A stretch of DNA of 7,928 bases from Gammaproteobacteria bacterium (lineage in GTDB: Bacteria; Pseudomonadota; Gammaproteobacteria; Eutrophobiales; Eutrophobiaceae). The notes beneath the pieces were generated by a model that saw nothing but the letters and a program-made list of their open reading frames with translations, was not told where the DNA came from and searched no databases. The position numbers and the translations under genes are program-made. Positions 1-7,600 of this stretch are shown here, one piece after another. How positions within the stretch are numbered: the first letter of the stretch is position 1; every line of letters begins with the position of its first letter. Where the stretch lies: assembly GCA_016198885.1 (NCBI GenBank), contig JACQHV010000241.1:1-7928 (forward strand), in the 5' to 3' direction.

Positions 1-1368
1 GCCCACGTCAATGTGGATATAGATCCCAGGATTGACGGCGTGGTCACGATCAATGCAGTTGATCAAACCCTGCCCCAGATCCTGGACCGCGTCGCAAGAC
101 AGGTCGCACTGCGTTATGAATATGCCGGCGATAATCTGATTATTCAACCGGATGATCCCTACTTCGTCACATATAAGGTGAATTATCTCAATATGTCACG
201 AGATACGGTAAATACAAATTCTGTTGCTACATCTCTAGCAACAACAAGCGTCAGTATGGAGGGTGGCGGTGGCGGTTCAGAAGAAGGTGCATTTGGCGGA
301 AATAATTCAACAACGGAGTTGACCAGCAAATCTTTAAACCAGTTCTGGGCCAGTATCACCAATAATATTTCGGCCATCCTGGGTGAGGATGTTGGTGGAA
401 AAGGTGAATTAACTATTACCAATACAGTTATCCCGAACCCGGAGTCGGGTGTGTTGACTGTTTTAGCAACGGCAAATCAACATAAACAGATACAGGAATT
501 CCTTGATCTGGTGCAGGCAAATGTTCGTCGTCAGGTGCTTATACAGATTACAATTATTGAAGTAAATCTGAGCGATCAATATGAGGCCGGCATTGACTGG
601 ACTCTTTTTAAGGATTTAGGGGCCTTTAGTTTTACCGTCTTAACTGGAGGAACAGTACCAGCTGTAATTTCTGGTGCTACAGGATTAGTTTTAAACTACG
701 AGGATTCTGATACGAAAGCAGCACTCCAACTATTGGAAGAATTTGGAGATATAAAAATACTCTCAAGCCCACAGCTTATGGTGTTGAATAATCAGACCGC
801 AGTTCTGAAAAGAGTTGAAAATAAAGTTTTTTTTATTGTTGATTCTGAAACACTGGTTTCTGCAACAGGTGTCGGTTCACAAAGCTTTGATACCACAGTG
901 CATACGTTGCCTGTAGGTATTGTAATGACGATCACGCCATATATTGATGAGAACGATGAAATAATGTTACTGGTAAGACCAACAATCTCACGTGAAACAG
1001 GTGTTTTAAGAGCAGTTCCTACTCCAACGGGTGTAGTTCTTGAAAGTCCTAATGAGATACCTGAAACAGTATCGCAAGAAATGGAATCACTAATAAGAAT
1101 AAATAGTGGACAGATCGCAATCCTAGGAGGGTTGATGGATGATCAGGAAACAAGGTTGAATACCGGCGTTCCAGGAGTCACTCAATTACCTTTGGTTGGA
1201 AATTTGTTTAATAGACGCAGTATAAGATATGAAAAAACTGAAACGGTTATATTTATCAAACCGTTGGTCATACGCAATCCAAGCATTGACGATGACCTAC
1301 AGTTGTACAAGACATTTCTGGAACAGACACCTGATGTTCCCGGTTCAGTGGAGGTGAACAGTCCGTGA
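1..1368 (+). CDS. mshL: MSHA-type pilus secretin MshL (5' end outside window)
   Basis: Outer-membrane secretin that forms the exit pore for an MSHA-type pilus. The frame is open from base 1, so the true start, signal peptide and first residues lie upstream; a GTG at 13 is internal. Numbering the 455 visible residues from base 1, residues ~4-50 look like the secretin/TonB short N-terminal domain (DPRIDGVVTI, then DNLIIQPDDPY). A conserved-looking YLNMSRDT stretch follows, which I associate with MshL. A Gly-rich linker (five Gly at 88-92, bases 262-276) comes next. The secretin core runs from RRQVLIQITIIEV (from 176) through KILSSPQLMVLNNQTAVLK to the C-terminal secretin signature at ~389-427 (GVPGVTQLPLVGNLF and the beta-rich VIFIKPLVI). 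Full-length MshL is somewhat longer, consistent with a missing N-terminus. The gene overlaps the next by 4 bases, so the two are probably translationally coupled. A PilQ or GspD identity is less likely, given the mshE/mshG neighbours. Confidence 0.9.
   Translation, partial: AHVNVDIDPRIDGVVTINAVDQTLPQILDRVARQVALRYEYAGDNLIIQPDDPYFVTYKVNYLNMSRDTVNTNSVATSLATTSVSMEGGGGGSEEGAFGGNNSTTELTSKSLNQFWASITNNISAILGEDVGGKGELTITNTVIPNPESGVLTVLATANQHKQIQEFLDLVQANVRRQVLIQITIIEVNLSDQYEAGIDWTLFKDLGAFSFTVLTGGTVPAVISGATGLVLNYEDSDTKAALQLLEEFGDIKILSSPQLMVLNNQTAVLKRVENKVFFIVDSETLVSATGVGSQSFDTTVHTLPVGIVMTITPYIDENDEIMLLVRPTISRETGVLRAVPTPTGVVLESPNEIPETVSQEMESLIRINSGQIAILGGLMDDQETRLNTGVPGVTQLPLVGNLFNRRSIRYEKTETVIFIKPLVIRNPSIDDDLQLYKTFLEQTPDVPGSVEVNSP
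1350..1357 (+). promoter_or_regulatory. Strong Shine-Dalgarno for the MshN-like gene
   Basis: GGAGGTGA lies inside the end of mshL, 7 bases before the GTG at 1365. It decides the start. The in-frame ATG at 1377 would be 19 bases away, too far for this site, so GTG is preferred even though it is the rarer start codon. Confidence 0.8.
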
Positions 1369-3086
1369 GCCTGTTGATGGATGCCTTGAAGAAGGCGGAA
1401 CAGGAGAAGAAAGAAGCGGCCAGACGGTTGCAGGAAGCGCAGGCCAAGGCAGGCCTGGAACTTGAATCGGCTGAACAAAATATTGCAGGGACCACAAGTT
1501 CATCTGTTAAACCCGATAAATCAGTCAAAGAAGACAAAACTACAGAACCTCCTCAAGGCACACCAATAACGAAAAAGGTTACACCAAATCTTTCTCTGGA
1601 ACCGGTCGATGCCATACCTGCAAATATTTCCGAACAGGAAGATTCCACTGAAGAAGTCACAGAATTAAATGCTGTTAAAGCGGATGTACCAGCACTGAGT
1701 GAAGACATTACTCTGGAGCATCCGAAAGTTCCGGACGTCAAGAAAGAAAAAGTTCAACCTGCCGGAATGGATCAAACATTTTCTGTGTCCGGGTTGAGCT
1801 TGGAGAAAGAAGCTACGACGCCGGTCGAAGTTACTGCAAAATCAGCACAACCTGATTATGCTGACACCATCAGCGAAAGCAGGATATCCAGAACAATTGT
1901 GTCAGCGGCCCAGCTTGCGAAGGACATCGGCGGCGGGAGAGATCAACCGACACCTGTCGCGGCACAGACTATTTTTGCAGCAGTAGGTTCATCTGATACG
2001 CGGCAAATCTTAAGATGGTCCATATTTTTGGGTTTGTGTATGGTGATCATTGTTGCAACCGGCACATTTTATTACCTTACTATCACGCCATTAACCCCGG
2101 ACTCATCGATGCCGTCTGTGGCAAAGGGAATTGAAACCGATCCGGTTCTGCCTCCCGTTATCGAGATACCGGAAGTGGAATCAACAGACACAATTGCTGG
2201 AGAGGCAATTTCTGCTGAAGAACTTCCCGTTGGCGACATTTCACAGATGGAATCAACTACAGGGCCCGCGAATCAGACGCAGGAAGATACCGTTGAGTCA
2301 GACTCAACAGTATCAGATGTAGCTGTAACTGAAACACCGGATGAATCAATGTCCGGCATGCAGGAAGCTGAGACAGCAATCGCATTAAATCAACCAGTTG
2401 AAGAAACACCAATTGTGACCGCCCCTGAAAGTGTAAATACATTGCCTGACGAGATTGATGTTGAACCCAGGGCAATCGAAATAAGCCGCAGTAAATCGAT
2501 AGATAAAAAAGGTGAAATGATTAACCTGGCGTATGCAGAATATATGGCAGGCAATTTTGCTGTTGCTGAAGCGGGCTATCTGAATGTTCTGAAGGAGACG
2601 CCTGATAACCGCGATGCCTTACTGGGATTGGCCGCGATTGCTTATCGAAATGGCGATTTGCAGGGGGCTTATGAGGGATATCTCAAGGTATTGAAACTTT
2701 ATCCAAATGACAGCGTAGCAAAGACTGCATTAATAAATCTCCAGGGCAGAAATAATCCTGCCAGAAGTGAAAGTATCGTCAAGTTGCTGTTGCAGGAGGA
2801 TCCTGAGGCGCCATTTCTTCATTTTACGCTTGGCAATCTCTATGCGGCCCAGTCGCGCTGGGCTGATGCACAGCAGGCTTTTTTTGACGCCTATCAACTG
2901 GAATCAGATAATCCCGATTATGCTTATAACCTTGCTGTCAGTCTGGATCATATTGGTCAGGCGAGCACGGCCCTGAACTATTACAATACAGCTCTGGAGT
3001 TAGCGGACAAAACCCAGGTCAATTTTAATACCGCCTCGGTGATAACACGTATTGATGCCCTGACGGGTTTGACCCGCTCAAATTAA
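1365..3086 (+). CDS. mshN: MshN-like single-pass membrane protein with C-terminal TPRs
   Basis: Accessory pilus-biogenesis protein of 573 residues. It has a cytoplasmic N-terminal peptide (MSLLMDALKKAEQEKKEAAR) predicted to be an amphipathic, charged helix and resembling the start of GspB/ExeB-type proteins. A long Thr/Glu/Pro/Val-rich low-complexity stretch runs to ~210. One hydrophobic segment lies at ~217-240 (from RWSIFLGLC). A second acidic, disordered-looking linker spans ~241-380. The C-terminus holds TPR-like helical repeats: ~385-418, ~419-452, ~484-517 and ~518-551, with typical G/A/Y spacing (e.g. AAIAYRNGDLQGAYEGYLKV). Topology would be N-in, with TPRs in the periplasm. TPRs are known to mediate protein-protein contacts, so a role in secretin or platform assembly is inferred. 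The MshN name rests on position between mshL and mshE plus the membrane/TPR layout; as I recall it is longer than Vibrio MshN. A generic GspB-like TPR protein is the alternative. The usual partner gene mshM is absent here. Confidence 0.7.
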   Translation: MSLLMDALKKAEQEKKEAARRLQEAQAKAGLELESAEQNIAGTTSSSVKPDKSVKEDKTTEPPQGTPITKKVTPNLSLEPVDAIPANISEQEDSTEEVTELNAVKADVPALSEDITLEHPKVPDVKKEKVQPAGMDQTFSVSGLSLEKEATTPVEVTAKSAQPDYADTISESRISRTIVSAAQLAKDIGGGRDQPTPVAAQTIFAAVGSSDTRQILRWSIFLGLCMVIIVATGTFYYLTITPLTPDSSMPSVAKGIETDPVLPPVIEIPEVESTDTIAGEAISAEELPVGDISQMESTTGPANQTQEDTVESDSTVSDVAVTETPDESMSGMQEAETAIALNQPVEETPIVTAPESVNTLPDEIDVEPRAIEISRSKSIDKKGEMINLAYAEYMAGNFAVAEAGYLNVLKETPDNRDALLGLAAIAYRNGDLQGAYEGYLKVLKLYPNDSVAKTALINLQGRNNPARSESIVKLLLQEDPEAPFLHFTLGNLYAAQSRWADAQQAFFDAYQLESDNPDYAYNLAVSLDHIGQASTALNYYNTALELADKTQVNFNTASVITRIDALTGLTRSN

Positions 3087-3090
3087 TTCA

Positions 3091-4806
3091 GTGACCGGTC
3101 CCCACAAGAAAAACCTCCGTCTGGGCGAGATCCTGGTACAACAGGGAGTCACCACCCCTGATCAGATTAATATTGCCCTCATGGAACAGAAAAAGAGCAA
3201 TGAAAAACTTGGCAGAATTCTGGTACGACTTGGATTTGCTACTGAGGCCATCATCCGCGATGTCATCGGCGGTGTAATAGGACAGGAAAGTGTCAATCTT
3301 GATCAGGCTGTTGCAGACAGTGAGGCAGTGGCATTAATTCCCAAAAATATGGCGCGGCGGTTGCATGTATTGCCGCTTACCTACGAAAGCAGAAGTAAAA
3401 CCCTGACTGTCGCGATGACAGACACATTTAATGTAGTGGCGCTTGATCAGATCATTGTACAGGTCGGCAGGGATGTTGAAATTATTCCTTTGCTGGCCGG
3501 GGAAGCAGAAATCGAGAAGGCAATAGATCTGTTTTATGGATTTGAATTATCTGTAGACGGTATCTTGAAGGAAATAGAAACAGGCGAAATTGATTATCAA
3601 AGTCTGGATGCAGAAAATAATGAATACAGTCAACCTGTAGTGCGCCTGGTAAATGCCTTGTTATCAGATGCGGTCAAGCGAGGTGCATCAGATATTCACT
3701 TTGAACCTGAAGAGGGTTTTCTGAGGTTCCGTTATCGTATTGATGGCGTGTTGCGTCAAATCCGCAGCATACATAAAAATTACTGGTCTGCCATCGCGGT
3801 AAGAGTAAAAGTCATGGCCGGTATGGATATCGCTGAAACTCGCGCTCCCCAGGATGGCCGCATTTCACTATCACTTTCAGGGAGACCAATCGATTTTCGT
3901 GTTTCTACATTTCCCACCGTCCACGGTGAAAATATCGTTTTACGTGTGCTAGACCGCCAGAAAGGTATTGTATCCATGGAACAACTTGGTATCACTGACG
4001 ATGCCCTGCATACCCTGAAACTCATGGTGGCGCGCCCTGAAGGTATTATTCTTTGTACCGGCCCTACAGGTAGCGGCAAGACAACCACTCTTTATTCAAT
4101 TCTAAGTTATCTCAACACTGAGTCAGTTAATATCATGACATTGGAAGATCCGGTTGAATATCCTACGAATATGATCCGGCAGACCTCTGCCAGTGAAACA
4201 TCACGGCTGGATTTTGCCAGCGGCATACGTTCCATGATGAGACAGGATCCGGACGTTATTCTTGTCGGTGAAATACGGGATGAAGACACCGCGAGCATGG
4301 CATTGCGCGCGGCAATGACCGGGCACCAGGTTTATTCAACGCTGCATACCAATTCTGCGTTGGGAGCAATCCCCAGGCTGCTAGATATTGGAGTAAAACC
4401 GGATATTCTGGCAGGTAATATTATCGGCGTAATTGCACAGCGGCTGGTAAGACGGCTTTGTCAGTCCTGCAAGGAACCCTATGAGGTTACAGATTTAGAA
4501 CGTAATCTACTGGGTTTAAAGACCACAGACAGGCAGCAGATCATCTATCGCAGCAAGGGGTGCAGACAATGTGACGGTCAGGGATATAAAGGGCGGTTGG
4601 CACTGCTGGAAGTATTGCATTTCGATAGTGATATGGATGAAGTAATTGCAAGACGTGGCACCCAGAGGGAACTCATGCGTCTGGCCTTATCCAGAGGATT
4701 TAAAACGCTCGCAGATTCAGGTGCGAGCCGTGTAATGGACGGTTCAACAAGTCTTGAAGAAATATCACGTGTTGTTGATCTGACCAGCAGATTAAAACAA
4801 ATATAA
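3091..4806 (+). CDS. mshE: MSHA pilus assembly ATPase MshE (GspE/PilB family)
   Basis: Cytoplasmic hexameric ATPase that powers pilus extension; 571 residues, normal for MshE. The N-terminus has the MshEN layout known to bind c-di-GMP: motif one at residues 10-33 (RLGEILVQQG to MEQ), a 5-residue spacer, motif two at 39-62 (KLGRILVRLG...). The usual Gln at the end of motif two appears to be Val62. The catalytic core is intact: Walker A GPTGSGKTT at 324-332 (Lys330), Asp box LEDPVEY at 351-357, Walker B DPDVILVGEIRDED around 386-399 with Glu394, and His box GHQVYSTLHTN at 411-421. A tetracysteine zinc site follows at Cys457/Cys460 and Cys491/Cys494, typical of GspE-type assembly ATPases and arguing against a PilT retraction motor. 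GTG 3091 is chosen because an in-frame stop lies at 3070 with no usual start between, and the RLG motif begins nine residues in. No Shine-Dalgarno is visible, and the gap from mshN is 4 bases, so coupling to mshN translation is likely. Confidence 0.95.
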   Translation: MTGPHKKNLRLGEILVQQGVTTPDQINIALMEQKKSNEKLGRILVRLGFATEAIIRDVIGGVIGQESVNLDQAVADSEAVALIPKNMARRLHVLPLTYESRSKTLTVAMTDTFNVVALDQIIVQVGRDVEIIPLLAGEAEIEKAIDLFYGFELSVDGILKEIETGEIDYQSLDAENNEYSQPVVRLVNALLSDAVKRGASDIHFEPEEGFLRFRYRIDGVLRQIRSIHKNYWSAIAVRVKVMAGMDIAETRAPQDGRISLSLSGRPIDFRVSTFPTVHGENIVLRVLDRQKGIVSMEQLGITDDALHTLKLMVARPEGIILCTGPTGSGKTTTLYSILSYLNTESVNIMTLEDPVEYPTNMIRQTSASETSRLDFASGIRSMMRQDPDVILVGEIRDEDTASMALRAAMTGHQVYSTLHTNSALGAIPRLLDIGVKPDILAGNIIGVIAQRLVRRLCQSCKEPYEVTDLERNLLGLKTTDRQQIIYRSKGCRQCDGQGYKGRLALLEVLHFDSDMDEVIARRGTQRELMRLALSRGFKTLADSGASRVMDGSTSLEEISRVVDLTSRLKQI

Positions 4807-4812
4807 TTCCAG

Positions 4813-6018
4813 ATGGAAGTTTATCGATATAAAGCGATTGACGGGTTCGGCAGGATCCAGAATGGAAAGGTTGATGCTGTAAACATCGCTGATCTTGAAT
4901 CCCGCCTTGGCAAGATGGGACTTGATCTTGTTAACTATAAAGAACTCAAATCACGTGGTCCCAATGTAACAGGCAGGGGAACAACCCGGCGCGATCTGAT
5001 CACTTTTTGTTTTCATCTTGAACAGACCGGTCGCGCCGGTGTGCCTATTCTGGAAAGTCTTGTAGATTTGCGTGACAGTACAGAAAATCCCAGATTGCGG
5101 GAAGTTATTGCAGCGATGATCGAATCCATTGAAGGAGGCAAAACATTATCCCAGGCGATGCAGGATTTCCCTGCTGTTTTTAATAATATATTTTCCAGTC
5201 TGGTAAAAGCAGGGGAACAGTCAGGTGAAATTGCCGATGTATTTTTCAATATCGGCGAAAATCTGAAATGGCAGGATGAGCAGGCAGCACAAACCAAGAA
5301 GCTGCTCATGTATCCAATGTTTGTGGGCAGCGTGGTTATTGGCGTTGTTTTTTTTCTAATGATTTATCTTGTGCCTGAGTTATTAAAATTTGTAAAAACC
5401 ATGGGACAAGAACTGCCTATGCATACAAAGGCATTGATAGTTGTATCCAACATATTTGTCAAATACTGGTACCTGATATTATTTATACCAATACTTTTAG
5501 TAGTATTGCTGATGGTTGGCATAAAAGTCAGCCCCACAATCCATTACAAAGTGGATCAGTTCAAACTAAATATTCCTGTAATCGGGCCTATACTTAAAAA
5601 GATAATCCTGACCAGACTGGCCAGTTTCTTTGCCATGATGTATGCCTCAGGAATTACTATTATTGATTGTATAAGAACCGGTGAAGAAATTGTAGGAAAC
5701 AAGGTAATAGAAGAAGCCATGCGTCAGGTTGGCCAGAATATTGCTGATGGCGCTACCCTGAGTAACAGTTTTGAGGCAACCGGATTATTTCCACCGTTGG
5801 TGTTACGAATGATACGGGTTGGTGAGAATACCGGCGCCCTGGAGAATTCATTAATCAACATCAGTTACTTTTATACACGCGATGTAAAAGAATCAATTGG
5901 GAAATTACAGTCAATGATAGAACCTACAATGACACTTATATTGGGCGCTATAATCGGCTGGGTAATGTTTTCAGTTTTAGGACCCATCTATGACCTCATC
6001 ACTAAAGTCAAAATTTGA
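4813..6018 (+). CDS. mshG: Inner-membrane platform protein MshG (GspF/PilC family)
   Basis: Polytopic membrane protein at the centre of the pilus assembly platform. It couples MshE to pilin insertion. At 401 residues it is the usual size. The start VYRYKAIDGFGRIQNGK is the classic GspF/PilC opening, which fixes ATG 4813. Two GspF domains are visible: one from ~61 (DLITFCFHLEQ) with KAGEQSGEI at 132-140, and a second from ~268 (RLASFFAMMYASG) with RVGENTGAL at 335-343. Hydrophobic segments lie at ~168-190, ~218-238 and ~371-392, matching the three-helix topology of the family. It follows mshE by 6 bases with no clear Shine-Dalgarno, so re-initiation after mshE is plausible. Its last 29 bases are shared with the next gene. 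MshG is preferred over PilC or GspF because of the flanking MSHA genes. Confidence 0.93.
   Translation: MEVYRYKAIDGFGRIQNGKVDAVNIADLESRLGKMGLDLVNYKELKSRGPNVTGRGTTRRDLITFCFHLEQTGRAGVPILESLVDLRDSTENPRLREVIAAMIESIEGGKTLSQAMQDFPAVFNNIFSSLVKAGEQSGEIADVFFNIGENLKWQDEQAAQTKKLLMYPMFVGSVVIGVVFFLMIYLVPELLKFVKTMGQELPMHTKALIVVSNIFVKYWYLILFIPILLVVLLMVGIKVSPTIHYKVDQFKLNIPVIGPILKKIILTRLASFFAMMYASGITIIDCIRTGEEIVGNKVIEEAMRQVGQNIADGATLSNSFEATGLFPPLVLRMIRVGENTGALENSLINISYFYTRDVKESIGKLQSMIEPTMTLILGAIIGWVMFSVLGPIYDLITKVKI
5979..5982 (+). promoter_or_regulatory. Shine-Dalgarno inside the end of mshG
   Basis: AGGA sits 7 bases before ATG 5990, within mshG coding sequence. It supports a start 29 bases before the mshG stop rather than a later one. 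Confidence 0.55.
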
Positions 6019-7600
6019 TACATCAGCACACCGGGCTATTTACCTCAGCGCTGACAAGCTGGCAGTCTATCATTGGGACAATGGCAAGCTCGGCAGTTCA
6101 TATCTTTTTGATGTTAATACCGATGGTCAAAAATATTTTGAGCGTTATTTAAAAGAAACCAGAAAGGTGACTACCTTTCTCCTCGTGGATGTAGTAGAGG
6201 AAGAATATCGTCAGGAAACGATCCCTCATGTCATTGGTCCTGATCGCAGGGCGATGATAGAGAGGAAAAAATCCCGCATGTTTCGTGACACACCATATTT
6301 TTACGCAGATATCCAGGGCCGGGAAGAAGAAGGCCGGCGTGATGATCGCGTACTATTTGTGGCATTGACCAATCCGGGAATCCTTGCGCCCTGGTTGAAA
6401 CTTCTGGATGAACATAAAGTTCCTCTTGCCGGCATCTATTCCCTGCCCAAGTTAACCAAATCATTATTAGACAGTCTGCCGGAACCTTCTGACCATATGC
6501 TGGTTGTCAGTCTCCAGAGTATCAGTGGTTTAAGACAAACATTTTTTCATAAGAGGGAACTCAAACTCAGCCGTCTTGTTGGCATGCCGCGTTATGGTAC
6601 TGAGCCCTATGCTCCGTATATTAATGAAGAAGTCGAAAAGATACGCCGTTATCTCAACAGTTTACGTCTCACACCTGCGGAAAAACCATTGGACATTTAT
6701 TATCTGGCGAATGCCGAATTACTCAATGAGCTCAAAAAGTTGCAAGCAAAAACAACATTTATAATCCGGCATCACTTGATTGATATTAACCTGTATGGTC
6801 AACAAATCGGGTTAAACAGAGACATCACAACGCCTTTCAGTGATCAGCTTTTCATTTTTCAATTGCTGAAAAACAAACCGGCCAACTATTTCGCATCAAG
6901 CACGGAGACACGTTATTTTCAGATGCTGAAGGCAAACCGGACAATGCTTGCAGCAAGTATAGCGATGATACTGGTTGGCATGCTTTGGGGAGGTTTTAAT
7001 TTCATAGGTGGTTTGACGTATAAGCAGCAAGGCGTGAATGCCCAGAAAAAAACAGAGTTTTATAGTACACGTTATGAACTGGCCCGTGAAAGGCTGCCGC
7101 AAACAGTTGTGTCTCCAGCCGATCTACAGGTTGTTGTGGGAATAGCAAATACACTTAAAGAGTACAAGTTGAAACCTCTGGATATGCTTAAATTGATCGG
7201 CCAGGGCATGGACAGATATCCGTCAATTGAGTTAGACGAGATCATATGGACGGCAAGCGCTGATCCCAATATGAAATTTGATGATATCGGGAAAGGTAAT
7301 ACTAATCAGGCTGTCCTGGGTGTAAGTGATGTCAATAAGGGAGAAGGTTATCAGTATTACCAGATTGCCTCTATAAAAGGACATCTGAGTTCTTTTGATG
7401 GTAATTATCGCGAGGCTTTATCAATCATTGATCAATTCGCTCAAACGCTGCGTAATATGCCATCTATTCATGATGTAAGCATTATGTCATTACCGCTGGA
7501 TACCAGTTCTGATGTAAGTCTGCAGGGAACCGCAAATGCTGGACCCGGGAAAACAGATTTTTCAGTAAGAATTGTATTAGGAGTTAGTCATGAGACGTGA
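5990..7600 (+). CDS. GspL / PilM-PilN-like inner-membrane assembly protein
   Basis: Probable alignment-complex component, 536 residues; I do not recognise a named family. Residues 1 to ~317 form a cytoplasmic domain with alternating strand/helix pattern (HRAIYLSADKLAVYHW at 14-29; HMLVVSLQSISGLRQTFFHK near 168), compatible with the actin-like fold of PilM or the GspL N-terminus. No convincing nucleotide-binding motif is visible. One hydrophobic segment at ~320-342, preceded by Lys314 and Arg317, predicts a cytoplasmic N-terminus. The periplasmic part (~343-536) resembles PilN/GspL: PLDMLKLIGQGMDRYPSIEL, strand IELDEIIWT (413-421), strand ASIKGHLSSF, helix YREALSIIDQFAQTLRNM, strand DVSIMSLPL and final strand FSVRIVL, a ferredoxin-like order. 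A polar stretch at ~422-455 separates the first two strands and may be an insertion. In effect it is one protein doing the jobs of PilM and PilN, as GspL does; MshI is the nearest MSHA counterpart by role. The fold is inferred from pattern, not from alignment. It overlaps mshG by 29 bases and the next gene by 11. Confidence 0.75.
   Translation: MTSSLKSKFDTSAHRAIYLSADKLAVYHWDNGKLGSSYLFDVNTDGQKYFERYLKETRKVTTFLLVDVVEEEYRQETIPHVIGPDRRAMIERKKSRMFRDTPYFYADIQGREEEGRRDDRVLFVALTNPGILAPWLKLLDEHKVPLAGIYSLPKLTKSLLDSLPEPSDHMLVVSLQSISGLRQTFFHKRELKLSRLVGMPRYGTEPYAPYINEEVEKIRRYLNSLRLTPAEKPLDIYYLANAELLNELKKLQAKTTFIIRHHLIDINLYGQQIGLNRDITTPFSDQLFIFQLLKNKPANYFASSTETRYFQMLKANRTMLAASIAMILVGMLWGGFNFIGGLTYKQQGVNAQKKTEFYSTRYELARERLPQTVVSPADLQVVVGIANTLKEYKLKPLDMLKLIGQGMDRYPSIELDEIIWTASADPNMKFDDIGKGNTNQAVLGVSDVNKGEGYQYYQIASIKGHLSSFDGNYREALSIIDQFAQTLRNMPSIHDVSIMSLPLDTSSDVSLQGTANAGPGKTDFSVRIVLGVSHET
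7579..7583 (+). promoter_or_regulatory. Shine-Dalgarno for the PilO-like gene
   Basis: AGGAG lies 6 bases before ATG 7590 and inside the preceding gene. It supports the reading frame that stays open to the end of the window. Confidence 0.65.

Noticed and set aside
262..276. GGT/GGC tandem repeat in mshL as a microsatellite
   Set aside because: Only five Gly codons with mixed third positions; it is best read as a flexible linker between secretin domains.
3064..3076. Rho-independent terminator at the end of the MshN-like gene
   Set aside because: The stem is only 5 bp, no T run follows it, and the operon continues 4 bases after the stop.
4744..4778. Inverted repeat TCAACAA / TTGTTGA near the end of mshE
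   Set aside because: A 7-bp match with a 21-base loop inside coding sequence is expected by chance and has no terminator features.
3091..4806. Identity as a PilT/PilU-type retraction ATPase
   Set aside because: The MshEN N-terminal motifs and the tetracysteine site at residues 457-494 are features of assembly ATPases and are absent from PilT.
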